From the NCBI GenBank assembly GCA_025517485.1, contig JAOPKB010000003.1, positions 310,001-374,000 on the forward strand: a DNA stretch of 64,000 bases, given 5' to 3'. The first letter of the stretch is position 1, and every line of letters starts with the position of its first letter. The notes below the pieces were generated by a model. It searched no databases. It was not told where the DNA came from and saw only the letters and a list, made by a program, of their open reading frames with translations. Positions 17,774-26,977 of the stretch are shown here, one piece after another. A program made the translations under genes and the position numbers. The stretch is from Natronoglomus mannanivorans (GTDB lineage Archaea > Halobacteriota > Halobacteria > Halobacteriales > Natrialbaceae).

Positions 17774-17909
17774 GTCCCGACGTGGACACCCCGGGAGGAA
17801 AGTCCTGTTCCTGTGAGTGCACGGTGTCGGCGATGGGAACCGTTCCGAAACCACCGTGGACGCACGTTCAGGACCAGCATTCATCTGCCTCGAGAGCGCA
17901 GCGAACACC

Positions 17910-19277
17910 ATGACCGGAGACGAAGCCGATCCTGATCTCGAGGGCGTGCTCGGCCGTGCCTGGTCCGACGACCGGGCGTGGGACCTGCTGACGCGACTGA
18001 CCGAACTGCCCGATCGGATGGGAGGGTCGGCAGACGAGCAACGGGCGGCCGAGATCGTCGGTGATGCGCTTACGGATGCCGGCGTTGACGGCGTTCGAGA
18101 GGAGTCGTTCCCGATGCACCACTGGGAACGTGGGACGACCGAGTTCGCCGTCCTCGAACCGGTCGAACGCTCGTTCCCGGCGATCGCACTCCCGTACTCG
18201 CCGGCGGGCGACGTCGAGGGACCGATCGTCGACGTCGGCTACGGAACCCCCGAAGAGATCGACGCGGTCGGCGAGGAGCTACAGGGCGCGATCGCGGTAG
18301 CGAGTACGACGACGCCGTCGGGCCAGCGGTTCGTCCACCGGATGTAGAAGTTCGGCCACGCGGCGGCTGCGGGCGCGGAGGCGTTCGTCTTCGCCAACCA
18401 CGTTCCCGGCCAGCTCCCGCCGACCGGCGCGCTCACGTTCGACGCCGAAGCCGCGATGCCCGGCGTCGGCGTGAGCCGCGAGACCCACGACTGGCTGACG
18501 GAGTACGCCGAACGGGACGGACGCGCCCGGCTCCGAGTCGACGCGAGAACCACGGACGGGACGAGCCAGAACGTCCACGGCACCGTCGGTCCGGACACCG
18601 ACGAAGAAGTGCTCGTTGTGGCCCACTACGACGCCCACGATATCAGCGAGGGCGCCCTCGACAACGGCTGTGGCATCGCGACCGTCGTCGGAGCCGCGAA
18701 GATCCTCGCCGAACTCCCCGGCCTCGAGTGTCGCGTCAGGATCGCGGGCGTCGGCTGCGAGGAGATCGGATTACTGGGCGCGGAGGCCCTCGCGGAGGAA
18801 CTCGACCTCGAGGACGTCCGGGTGGTCGTCAACGTCGACGGCGCCGGCCGGTTCCGGGATCTGAAGGCGTACAGCCACGCGTCGGAGTCCCTGGAGCGAC
18901 TGGTCGATCGGGTGACGAGCGAGGTCGGCCAGCCGGTCGTCCACGAGCCCGATCCGCATCCGTTCAGCGACCACTGGCCGTTTCTGCGACGGGGCGTTCC
19001 CGCACTCCAGCTCCACAGCGAGCCGCCCGACGGCGGAGAACGTGGGCGTGGCTGGGGGCACACCGAAGCCGACACTCGAGACAAGGTCGACCGGCGGAAC
19101 CTGCGGGAGCACGCGATGGTGTCGGCGCTGCTGGTGCGGGCGCTCACCCGACACGAGGTCCCGCGGGTTCCGGCAGACGAACTCCGGGAGGCGTTGCGAA
19201 ACCAGGAGTACGAGCCGGGAATGTGCGCCGCGGAGATCTGGCCCGAGGAGTGGGAATCGAAGTCAAAATCGGAGTGA
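17910..19277 (+). pseudogene. M28-family zinc aminopeptidase interrupted by an in-frame TAG
   Basis: A full-length M28 metallopeptidase reading (456 codons including stop), broken only by TAG at codon 146 (18345-18347). The frame resumes without shift: HRM, stop, KFGHAAAAGAEAF. The metal-site motifs are all intact downstream: VAHYDAHD (His 239), ALDNG (Asp 251), CEEIG (Glu 284/285), VNVDG, and a His in HPFSDHW. Homologues usually read HRMEKFGH here, so a GAG-to-TAG change is the simplest explanation. Two products would otherwise be made: a 145-residue N-terminal fragment and a possible internal start at 18456 that keeps the metal centre. A sequencing error is the main alternative. Confidence 0.75.
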
Positions 19278-19307
19278 GCGGATCGCTGTGCACCGCTTTG
19301 CGGACAC

Positions 19308-20165
19308 TCACCCCACCCCATCACGCAACTGCCTCGAGATCCGCGCTGCAGTCCGCTGCTCGGTCCGCCGGCGGTCGAAGATCTCGCGGGCACTCGCGGC
19401 GGCCTCGGCGTCGCGTTCGAACGCGAGGTCCGGGTACGCCACGTCGGCCAGAACGAGCGGTTCGGGCGGTGCCGGTGGAACGCCCTCGTGGCCGGGGAGT
19501 GGGGCGGGAGCGAGGACGCGGTCGATCTTCTCGAGCGAGGCGTCTCCGGTGCCGATAGCGTGAGCGAGCGAGACCAGACGCCGGACGAGTTCTCGACAGA
19601 AGCCGCCGGCGCGGACGGTGACGAGGAGGTAGTCACTCTCGCGCTCGACCTCACCCTCACGATCTGCATCCCGATTCTCGTTTCCACTCTCTCGAACCGC
19701 CTCGAGTGTCGGCGCTCGCTCGGTATGGTCGTCGTCCGGCGTGAGGTTGTGAAAGTCGTGAGGTCCGGAGAGGGCCGTGAGTGCGGCGTCGAATCGCTCG
19801 TCGTCGACAGTGTCGGGCGGTGCGTGGAGGTGGTAGGTGTAGGTCCGCGAGTCGGCGTGGTGGGTCGCGTGGAAATCCTCGGGCGCGTCGGCGTGAGCCC
19901 ACGCGCGGACCGTCTCCGGGAGTTGGCTGTTGAGCGCCCGCGGCGTGAGCCAGTCGGGCGCCTCGACAGCGACGGTCTGGGCGAGCGCGGAGACGCCGGC
20001 GTCCGTGCGACCGGCGGCGGCGTAGCCTGCCGGTCTGTGGTCGTCGGCGAATACTTCGAGCGCTCGAAGCGCGTCGAAGATCGCGTCCTCGACAGTCGGG
20101 ACGTCGGGCTGGCGCTGGAAGCCGTAGTAGGGCGTGCCGTCGTAAGCGACGCGAAAGGCGCGCAT
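19308..20165 (-). CDS. truA: tRNA pseudouridine synthase A
   Basis: A 285-residue TruA-family enzyme that converts uridines to pseudouridine at positions 38-40 of the tRNA anticodon arm. It starts MRAFRVAYDGTPYYGFQRQ, the normal TruA opening, and contains the catalytic motif AAGRTDAGV with Asp 55. ATG 20165 is preferred; an in-frame ATG at 20201 would add twelve Ser/Thr-rich residues. It lies on the minus strand after the sulfatase gene, with about 120 bases between them. Confidence 0.92.
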   Translation of the reverse strand: MRAFRVAYDGTPYYGFQRQPDVPTVEDAIFDALRALEVFADDHRPAGYAAAGRTDAGVSALAQTVAVEAPDWLTPRALNSQLPETVRAWAHADAPEDFHATHHADSRTYTYHLHAPPDTVDDERFDAALTALSGPHDFHNLTPDDDHTERAPTLEAVRESGNENRDADREGEVERESDYLLVTVRAGGFCRELVRRLVSLAHAIGTGDASLEKIDRVLAPAPLPGHEGVPPAPPEPLVLADVAYPDLAFERDAEAAASAREIFDRRRTEQRTAARISRQLRDGVG

Positions 20166-20286
20166 CGACGTACTCGTCGAAGACGAGGTCGCAGTCGGCA
20201 TCGTCTCGAGACACGTCCCTGTGGGTGTTAGATGCGTCGTTCGTGGCGGGTGGTCGAGGTCGTTCCCGTCGATCACCAACGACCGA

Positions 20287-21678
20287 TCACCGCTCGTCCG
20301 GCTGATCGATATTGTGGCGAGCGTCGCCGATCGGGAGGTGCATCTCCTCCCAGTCACTCGGGAGAACCGGTCCCTCGAGCAGCGGGTCGTCCGTCTCCAT
20401 CATCCACTCGAGGAGGTCGTCCCGGAGCCGCTCGCGAACGTCCTCGAAGGCGGGGTCGTCAGCGAGGTTCTCGCGTTCGCCGGGGTCGGACTCGAGGTCG
20501 TACAGTTCCACGTAGGGCCGTTGCTCGCCGTAGTACTCCTCCTGAAACTCGCGGCCGGCGGCGCTGGCGTAGATGTCGGTGGTCATGTAGACCAGCGGCA
20601 GGTGCCAGAAGTTCCGGACGTACTTCCAGCGGTCCGTCCTGACGGCCCGGATCGGGTTGTAGCGGTCGTGCCAGGTCATGCCGGCGAAAATTCGCTCGCG
20701 GGGTTCGTACGTCGACCCGTCGTCGAGCACGAGCGACGCGAAACTCCTTCCGGAGATGTCGTCGGGAACCGGGACGTCCGCAACCTCGAGGAGCGTCGCG
20801 AAGACGTCGACGTTGCTCACCAGTTCGTCGCGGACCTGCGAGTCGACGACGCCGGGATAGCGCATCAAGAGCGCCGCTTCGATCCCCGCGTCGAAACAAC
20901 AGCCCTTCGCTCGCGGGAATGCCAGGCCGTGTTCGGTCGTGAAGACGACGAGCGTCTCCTCGGTGAGTCCGGCCGTCTCGAGGGCCTCGAGTATCGTGCC
21001 GACGCCGTCGTCGATCGCCTCGAGCATGCCCTCCATCTCGGCGGTATCGGCACGGACACCGGGTCGGTCGGGGAGAAAGGAGAGGGGTTCGACGTCCTCG
21101 GAATCGGGCGGATCGTAGCGGTCGGCGTCGAAGCCGAAGCCGCCGTTCTCCTCGACGCGGTGGCACTCGAAGAAGCCGACGGAGGCGAAGAAGGGGTCCT
21201 CGGTATCGGTCGCGTGGTCTCCCTCGGCGAGCATCGTCGCGAACTCGTCGGCGACGTCGCGAGCGCGAGCCTGCTCGTGGACGCTCGTCGGTGCGTCGGC
21301 GGTGAGTGCGTCCTCGGCGTGGATCCGGTCGTAGCCGAGTCGGTCCGGATATCGAGTGACGTGCTGGAGGCCGAAGAGGTGAGTGTCGTAGCCCGCCTCG
21401 GAGAGGTACTCGGGGAGCAGACGTTCGTCGGGACCGAGCTCCCAGTCGCCGTGTGCCAAACCCATGAGACCGTTCTCGTGGGGGTGGTTCCCCGTCATGA
21501 GGCTGGCCCGACTGGGCGAACACTGTGGTGCAGTGACGAAGTGGCGGTCGAATCGGGCCCCCTCCGACGCGAGCAGGTCGAGTTGTGGCGTCTCTGCGCC
21601 GGCCCCGTAGCACCCGAGGTACTTGCCGAGGTCGTGACAGTGGATCAGGACGATGTTCGGAACAGTCATCGGAGTCAT
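20287..21678 (-). CDS. sulfatase (Cys-type, CSPSR motif)
   Basis: A 463-residue sulfatase-superfamily enzyme with no signal peptide. Near the N-terminus lie the metal-binding stretch IVLIHCHDLG and the formylglycine motif TAPQCSPSRAS (Cys 53), followed by LMTGNHPHENG. Further on come TEHG and the C-terminal DLESDPGE typical of arylsulfatases. Activity needs conversion of Cys 53 to formylglycine by an activating enzyme not encoded in this window. Two further sulfatase-superfamily genes lie nearby (21845 and 24986). Substrate is unknown; a link to sulfated polysaccharide is only suggested by the island to the left. Confidence 0.87.
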   Translation of the reverse strand: MTPMTVPNIVLIHCHDLGKYLGCYGAGAETPQLDLLASEGARFDRHFVTAPQCSPSRASLMTGNHPHENGLMGLAHGDWELGPDERLLPEYLSEAGYDTHLFGLQHVTRYPDRLGYDRIHAEDALTADAPTSVHEQARARDVADEFATMLAEGDHATDTEDPFFASVGFFECHRVEENGGFGFDADRYDPPDSEDVEPLSFLPDRPGVRADTAEMEGMLEAIDDGVGTILEALETAGLTEETLVVFTTEHGLAFPRAKGCCFDAGIEAALLMRYPGVVDSQVRDELVSNVDVFATLLEVADVPVPDDISGRSFASLVLDDGSTYEPRERIFAGMTWHDRYNPIRAVRTDRWKYVRNFWHLPLVYMTTDIYASAAGREFQEEYYGEQRPYVELYDLESDPGERENLADDPAFEDVRERLRDDLLEWMMETDDPLLEGPVLPSDWEEMHLPIGDARHNIDQPDER

Positions 21679-21844
21679 CTACGGTCTGGAGCGGGTAATG
21701 TGTAATTCAGCGAACGACGAATATACAGACGAGACCGTCTCTCTCGAGTGAATTCGACAATACAGCACGACGAGCGATCTTCGTGAACGGCCTGCATACT
21801 CCGGGGTGGTGGCCTTCCCCGCAACCGGTGGATGTGTGCCTACA

Positions 21845-23410
21845 ATGGCCGAGTCTTCTGCTAGTGACTCCGGAGCATCACATGAGACTGTGCGGAACGT
21901 GGCCCTCATCGTGCTCGATACCGCTCGAGCGACGAACATCGGCGGACACGCCTCGTCTGGCGATCGAGGCGAGTCGAGTTCGGCTTCGACCGCGACGTTC
22001 GAGAGTATCGACGAACGGACGATGCCGGCGCTCACCTCGATCGCCGACGACGGAACGGCGTTCGAACGGGCGTTCGCGACCGCCCCGTGGACGCTTCCCT
22101 CCCACGCGTCGATGTTTACCGGAACTTACCCGTCCGAACACGGCGCTCACGGCGGACACACTTATCTCACCGACACCCTCCGGACGCTGCCGGAGGCGTT
22201 CGCCGACGCCGGCTACGAGACCGTCGGCGTCTCGAACAACACCTGGATCACCGACGAGTTCGGCTTCGACCGCGGTTTCGACACCCTTCGGCGGGGCTGG
22301 CAGTACGTCCAGTCCGACGTCGACATGGGAACCGTCATCCGCGCGGAGTACCTCGGCGGCAAGATTCGGGCCGCGCGAGAGCGACTCTTCGAGGGCAATC
22401 CACTCGTCAACACTGCCAACATCGTCTACAGCGAACTCCTGCAACCGACCCACGACGACGGCGCCGAACGCACGACCGAGTGGGTCGGCGACTGGCTCCG
22501 AAATCGGGAGGACGATCGGCCGTTCTTCCTCTTTTGTAACTACATCGAACCCCACGTCGAGTACAAGCCGGCCCGCGAGTACGCCGAGCCGTTCCTCCCC
22601 GAAGACGGGAGCTACGAGGAGGCCCTCGAGATCCGACAGGACCCACGGGCCTACGACGTCGGCGACTACGAGATCACCGATCGGGAGTTCGACCTTCTCC
22701 GGGCGCTGTACCGGGGCGAACAGGCCTACGTCGACGACCACATCGCGACGCTCCGAGACCACCTCGAGGCGACCGGCGAGTGGGAAGACACCCTCGTCGT
22801 GATCTGTGGCGACCACGGCGAACACGTCGGCGAGCACGATTTCTTCGGCCACCAGTACAACCTCTACGACACCCTGCTCCACGTCCCGCTGGTCTGTCAC
22901 GGCGGCCCGTTCACCGACGGCGGTCGTCGCGAGGACCTCGTCCAGTTGCTCGACCTCCCCGCGACGCTGTGCGAGGCGGCCGGCTTCAGCGACCCAACAC
23001 TGGACGCACAGGGACGGAGCCGATCGTTTCACCCGACGACGGACGACCGCCCGCGCGAGGCAATCTTCGCCGAGTACGTCGCCCCCCAGCCATCGATCGA
23101 ACGCCTCGAGGCGCGATTCGGCGAGGGCGAACTTCCCGACCGCGTCTACGAGTTCGACAGAAAACTGCGGACGATCCGGACGCCAGAGGAGAAGTACGTC
23201 GTCGGCGACGACGGCTTCGAACGGTTGCACGATCTCGAGACCGACCCGTTAGAAGAGACCGATCTCTCCCAGGAGAAAACCGATCGAACCGAGGCGCTCG
23301 GCCAGCGTCTCGAGGCCCACTTCGAGGGAATCACCGACGATACGGAGACGGGAAGCGTCGCGATGCGGGATTCGACGAAAGAGCGGTTGGCCGATCTGGG
23401 GTACTTGTGA
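21845..23410 (+). CDS. sulfatase-superfamily protein lacking the formylglycine Cys/Ser
   Basis: A 521-residue alkaline phosphatase/sulfatase-superfamily protein. It opens with VRNVALIVLDTARA and has the superfamily active-site block as FATAPWTLPSHASMFTG. The position that holds Cys or Ser in classical sulfatases is Thr (about residue 83), so formylglycine cannot form. A Thr nucleophile would fit the phosphodiesterase or phosphoglycerol-transferase-like branch. GDHGEHVGEHDFFGHQYN and the C-terminal DLETDPLEE are present. The start at 21845 avoids an implausible 13-residue extension. It is transcribed divergently from the Cys-type sulfatase at 20287. The substrate is unknown. Confidence 0.82.
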   Translation: MAESSASDSGASHETVRNVALIVLDTARATNIGGHASSGDRGESSSASTATFESIDERTMPALTSIADDGTAFERAFATAPWTLPSHASMFTGTYPSEHGAHGGHTYLTDTLRTLPEAFADAGYETVGVSNNTWITDEFGFDRGFDTLRRGWQYVQSDVDMGTVIRAEYLGGKIRAARERLFEGNPLVNTANIVYSELLQPTHDDGAERTTEWVGDWLRNREDDRPFFLFCNYIEPHVEYKPAREYAEPFLPEDGSYEEALEIRQDPRAYDVGDYEITDREFDLLRALYRGEQAYVDDHIATLRDHLEATGEWEDTLVVICGDHGEHVGEHDFFGHQYNLYDTLLHVPLVCHGGPFTDGGRREDLVQLLDLPATLCEAAGFSDPTLDAQGRSRSFHPTTDDRPREAIFAEYVAPQPSIERLEARFGEGELPDRVYEFDRKLRTIRTPEEKYVVGDDGFERLHDLETDPLEETDLSQEKTDRTEALGQRLEAHFEGITDDTETGSVAMRDSTKERLADLGYL

Positions 23411-23944
23411 CGATCGTCGGAGGACGGCGTACTCGACGCCGTCGTTGAGTGTAATATGTGGTTGCACACCGTAGAAAGAGACGTGCGACGGGCTGCGCAA
23501 CTCTCGATGTTCTCGCTGTGGAAGACGTTCGAGCGCGATCGGTTCCAGTCAATTCTCGTTTTCGGGACCCAGATAAGCTCCGCACGATCACGTTACGAAC
23601 TCAGGAAGTTCCTCGGTGAGCCGTGGTTGTACCGCCTGTTCACGCCGGACACGATTCGGGAAGCGACTGTCTGTTCTGGCTGGAACGTCGTCGACGTGAA
23701 CCGCGGGACCGGCGACGGAGACGGAGACGGAGACGGGGCCCATCACTACAGACTCGCGCTGAGAAAGTGCTGACGCGAATTCCTCGAGAGCGGGTCTGTT
23801 TAAATGCCAAACCGGTGAGTTTTCGTGTCTGTGCCAGATGGAGGACCACACATTGGTTACCTGTCAAATCGAAAGTTCGAAATCAGTCGTCAATAGACGT
23901 GTCCTCAATCTATTTTAGTGAAGACCGACAATAGTTTGATACCA
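23411..23944. other. gene debris between sulfatase and an unknown small gene
   Basis: A 534-base stretch of lower GC than its neighbours. Its only protein-like content is the fragment described at 23456-23773. AT-rich DNA near 23900-23940 (caatctattttagtg) is the likely promoter of the following gene. Confidence 0.4.
23456..23773 (+). pseudogene. possible C-terminal remnant of a methyltransferase-like protein
   Basis: A 105-codon frame. Its second half (GEPWLYRLFTPDTIREA, then SGWNVVDVNRG) looks like the end of a class I SAM-dependent methyltransferase, and it ends in a GDGDGDGDG tract and a short basic tail. No SAM-binding glycine motif is present, and the first half has no family resemblance, so the gene would be truncated. 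This is a judgement from short similarity and could be wrong. Confidence 0.3.
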
Positions 23945-24349
23945 ATGGATGTCGAGACTCTCGTACAGGTTCTAACCCGCCGAGGGATTCCACGAGGCCA
24001 AATCACGCTCTTCAAAGAGCTCTACGAGCGTGACGGTGAATTTGTATCCAGTAGTGAACTCATAAACCGAATACGCTGGGGTGATGAGGAACGTTTTCCA
24101 GGTGTATTGAGGGCTTTTGGAACACGAATTAATGCAACAGAAGGGATTGTCGGAAAGCCGGGTATAGAGGCGTTCTTAGAACGGGAGCGGATAGATGGAG
24201 ATCTTCACTATCGACTACGACCAGAAGCGAAAGAGGCGATAGAAGAGGTGGATGTTCTGATCGACACTATCAATCAACACTCACTGACTGAGTTACTCAA
24301 GCCGGGTACCCGAATAGAAAAAGGAGAACTCGTTCTGAACGACGAATAG
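23945..24349 (+). CDS. small protein with a winged-helix-like N-terminal half, function unknown
   Basis: A 134-residue protein of clearly lower GC than the flanking genes. It contains ITLFKELYERDGEFVSSSEL, which reads like the helix-turn-helix part of a winged-helix domain. A conserved-looking block FGTRINATEGI and an amphipathic C-terminus follow. A start 27 bases earlier is possible. Composition and position beside debris and a toxin-antitoxin pair suggest recent arrival. I do not recognise the family; DNA binding is inference. Confidence 0.6.
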   Translation: MDVETLVQVLTRRGIPRGQITLFKELYERDGEFVSSSELINRIRWGDEERFPGVLRAFGTRINATEGIVGKPGIEAFLERERIDGDLHYRLRPEAKEAIEEVDVLIDTINQHSLTELLKPGTRIEKGELVLNDE

Positions 24350-24469
24350 CTCCACAAATGGCGTTCTTCACGCTGAATTTATCTATCCGTGTTTACAAAT
24401 CACTTGTCTCATCAACGGTGTATTTCAACAGAGTCCCGAGAAAAGGGACGTGGTCGCGACCTCACACAC

Positions 24470-24823
24470 TCACGCGACGTTCACAGCCTCGGGAACGTGC
24501 TCCTCGAGGAACCCGACGACCTCGTCGCCGCCCTGAAACCCCTCCGCGAGTCGGGCGACTTCCGCGCCGTCGCGAAAGACGACGAGCGTGGGGACCGACC
24601 GGATGTCGAACCGATCGACGAGTTCGATGTCGTCCCCGGGATTGACCATCCCGACGGCGGCGTCCGTCGCTCGAGCGACGTTCCCCAGGACCGGTTCCAT
24701 CGCCTGGCACATCGCACACCCCGACGTGTAGAACTCGACGAGCGCGACGTCGTGGTCGGAGACGAAGCGCTCGAGGGCCTCGCCGTCGTCTAGGTGGGTC
24801 GGTTTCGCGGTGGTGTCGGCCAT
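24470..24823 (-). CDS. thioredoxin-family protein
   Basis: A 117-residue cytoplasmic thioredoxin fold protein with the redox motif SGCAMCQAM (Cys-Ala-Met-Cys), the cis-proline loop RSVPTLVVFRDG, and the usual length. The ATG at 24823 (MADTTAKPTHL) is chosen; the longer frame start adds basic residues typical of a non-coding extension. The active site CAMC differs from the classical CGPC, which shifts redox potential in related proteins, so it may serve a specific partner. Confidence 0.88.
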   Translation of the reverse strand: MADTTAKPTHLDDGEALERFVSDHDVALVEFYTSGCAMCQAMEPVLGNVARATDAAVGMVNPGDDIELVDRFDIRSVPTLVVFRDGAEVARLAEGFQGGDEVVGFLEEHVPEAVNVA

Positions 24824-24985
24824 ACCGGTGCTAGTCGACCGTCGCGGAAAGCGGTGTCGCCGACGGTCGCCTGCGTTCCACGGATTCGGTCGAATTCGTT
24901 GGATCTGCACTCGAGTACGCCAGTGAAGAGTCGGATCCGAAGCTCGAGCGGGTCCGAACACGGTGAATCGAACCGACGCTGACGA

Positions 24986-26467
24986 CTACTCGAACGTCCC
25001 CGGAACCCACTTCCGATTCGGATCGTCCGTCTCCTCCATCCACTCGACGAGTCGCTCCTGCATCGCCTCGCGAGCGTCGTCGTATCCGGGGTGGTCGATC
25101 AGGTTCTGGAGTTCTGCGGGGTCGGCCTCGAGGTCGTACAGTTCGTTCCTGTCGGGGCCGTTGTAGACGAACTTGTACTCCCCAGTGCGGACCATCCGCT
25201 GGGTGTAGAGGCCGAACTCGTCGCCGTGGTACTGAGCGAAGACGCTGTCGGGGCGGCTGTCGTCGGTGTCGTCCCCGTTTTCGCCGTCACTTCCCTCACC
25301 CTCGAGCAACGGCACCAGACTCCGGGTATCGAACCCCTCCGGAATCGCGACGTCGGCCATCTCGAGGAACGTCGGGGCGAGGTCGTGGAGGTGCACGGGC
25401 CGCTCACAGACCGATCCCGCCTCGACGACCCCCGGCCAGCGCACCTGGAGCGGGATCCGATAGGTGTCGTCGTACATCAACGGCCCCTTGTTGAACTGGC
25501 GGTGGTTCCCGACGAAGTCGCCGTGGTCTGCGGCGTGGATCACGGCGGTTTCGTCGGCCAGTCCCGCCCCCTCGAGCGCATCGAGCACGCGCTCGAGTTG
25601 GTCGTCGATCATCGTCACGAACCCCCAGTACTTCGCGGCCGCCTCGGCCCAGGTGTCCCAGTCGAACTCGCGGACGCCGCGGTAGTCGACGAACTCCTCG
25701 TGGACCGCGGGCTTGCCGTCGAAGGTCTCCGCGTAGGTATCCCAGGGGTCGATCTCGTCCGGGTCGTACATCGAGGCGTAGGGCTCGGGAACGACGTAGG
25801 GATGGTGGGGGCCGTAGAAGTCCGCCCGGTGGAAGAAGGGCGCGTCGGTATCGCCGTCGGCGTGGGCTTCGATCGCGTCGATCGTTCGATCCGCCAGAAA
25901 CGCCGCCCGCGTCGCCTCGACGTCGACGGGCGTCGTCGCGGCGACGAAGGTCCCGGTACTGGTGTGGATTTCGTCCTCGAGATCGGTTTCATCGACCGGC
26001 GTGCCGAGGTCTGCGCGGTACTCGCGAAACGCTTCGTCGATGTCGTCGTGGTGTTTGTCGCTGCCGCCGAGGTACTCGAAGCCGAACGTCTCGGGGGTCT
26101 GGTCGTTGCCGACGTGCCACTTGCCGGTGTAGGTGAGGTCGTAGCCCGCCTCGACCAGTTCCTCCGAGAACGTCGGCAATTCCGTCGGGAGGTTCGCCTG
26201 GATCGCGTCGGCCTCGTGGGAGTTGTTCAACATCCCGTGGTTGTGTGGAAAGCGCCCGGTTAGCAACGACGCACGGGCGCTCGTACAGATGCTGATCGGG
26301 GTGAACGCCCGCTCGAAGCGCATACCCTCGCTCGAGAGGCGGTCCATGGTCGGCGTTTCGACGGGTGGACCGTCGGCGGCGGAACAGTCGTATCGTTCCT
26401 GGTCGGTCAGGACGAGGAGGACGTTCGGACGACTGGAACTGGCGCTCGAGTTGGAACTGGCAGTCAT
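24986..26467 (-). CDS. sulfatase (Cys-type, CTSAR motif)
   Basis: A 493-residue arylsulfatase-family protein with no signal sequence. Metal-site opening NVLLVLTDQERYD, formylglycine motif PISICTSARAS (Cys 61), then LLTGRFPHNHG. Later come HAADHGDFVGNH and the C-terminal DLEADPAE. It is a second Cys-type sulfatase, but of a different subgroup from the one at 20287. It too depends on a formylglycine-generating enzyme that the window does not contain. The substrate is unknown. Confidence 0.88.
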   Translation of the reverse strand: MTASSNSSASSSRPNVLLVLTDQERYDCSAADGPPVETPTMDRLSSEGMRFERAFTPISICTSARASLLTGRFPHNHGMLNNSHEADAIQANLPTELPTFSEELVEAGYDLTYTGKWHVGNDQTPETFGFEYLGGSDKHHDDIDEAFREYRADLGTPVDETDLEDEIHTSTGTFVAATTPVDVEATRAAFLADRTIDAIEAHADGDTDAPFFHRADFYGPHHPYVVPEPYASMYDPDEIDPWDTYAETFDGKPAVHEEFVDYRGVREFDWDTWAEAAAKYWGFVTMIDDQLERVLDALEGAGLADETAVIHAADHGDFVGNHRQFNKGPLMYDDTYRIPLQVRWPGVVEAGSVCERPVHLHDLAPTFLEMADVAIPEGFDTRSLVPLLEGEGSDGENGDDTDDSRPDSVFAQYHGDEFGLYTQRMVRTGEYKFVYNGPDRNELYDLEADPAELQNLIDHPGYDDAREAMQERLVEWMEETDDPNRKWVPGTFE

Positions 26468-26650
26468 CGAGAGACGCTACATCGCTCCGCCAGTTAACGG
26501 TGATTCACGGACGAGTGACCGTCACCGTTGCACGAGTGGGAAGGCGATTGTATCGTTCGGGAGCGAGTCCGAACATGAGACGACCGGTGTAGTGAATCGC
26601 TGTGCGAATCGTTCGCCGCAATATGTCTCACGTACGGCACGGTAGTTGGT

Positions 26651-26671
26651 GTAATACTTATACGGTATTAC
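26651..26671. promoter_or_regulatory. palindromic operator over the TATA box of the toxin-antitoxin pair
   Basis: GTAATAC, a 7-base spacer TTATACG, then GTATTAC form a perfect 7-bp inverted repeat. The spacer contains the TATA-like element ttata, about 30 bases before the antitoxin ATG at 26693. A dimeric AbrB-type antitoxin binding here would block the promoter; this is inferred from position and symmetry. Confidence 0.6.
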
Positions 26672-26692
26672 CTCCTAGTTCGGCGTAGAGAT

Positions 26693-26977
26693 ATGCCACG
26701 CGTTACCACTAAGGGCCAAGTCACCATCCCGAAGGAAATTCGAGACGCGCTCGGAATCGAACCGGGAGACGAGATCACCTTCGAGGAGGTCGACTCCGAC
26801 TACAAGATTCGGAAGAAAGAACCGACCACAGCGGACGGCGAAGACCCATTCGAGAAATACCGTGGGAGCGCCGACAGTACCCAAACGATGCCCGAACGAA
26901 TGCGTCGACTCCGCGGGGAATACCCCCGAAACGTCGGAGACGAGAACGACGACGAGAACTCGAGGTCGAACGCGTGA
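26693..26977 (+). CDS. AbrB/MazE-family antitoxin (VapB-like)
   Basis: A 94-residue protein with a swapped-hairpin AbrB domain at the N-terminus (RVTTKGQVTIPKEIRDALGI, then PGDEITFEE) and a charged, disordered-looking C-terminus of the kind that wraps a toxin. Its TGA overlaps the GTG start of the PIN-domain gene by four bases (GTGA), a coupling typical of toxin-antitoxin operons. A perfect palindrome covers its promoter, so autoregulation is likely. Confidence 0.85.
   Translation: MPRVTTKGQVTIPKEIRDALGIEPGDEITFEEVDSDYKIRKKEPTTADGEDPFEKYRGSADSTQTMPERMRRLRGEYPRNVGDENDDENSRSNA

Noticed and set aside
18345..18347. Pyrrolysine insertion at the amber codon
   Set aside because: No evidence for a Pyl system in the window, homologues have Glu there, and a single base change explains it.
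20221..21705. 494-codon + strand frame over the sulfatase
   Set aside because: It mirrors the minus-strand sulfatase codon by codon, and only the sulfatase shows conserved motifs.
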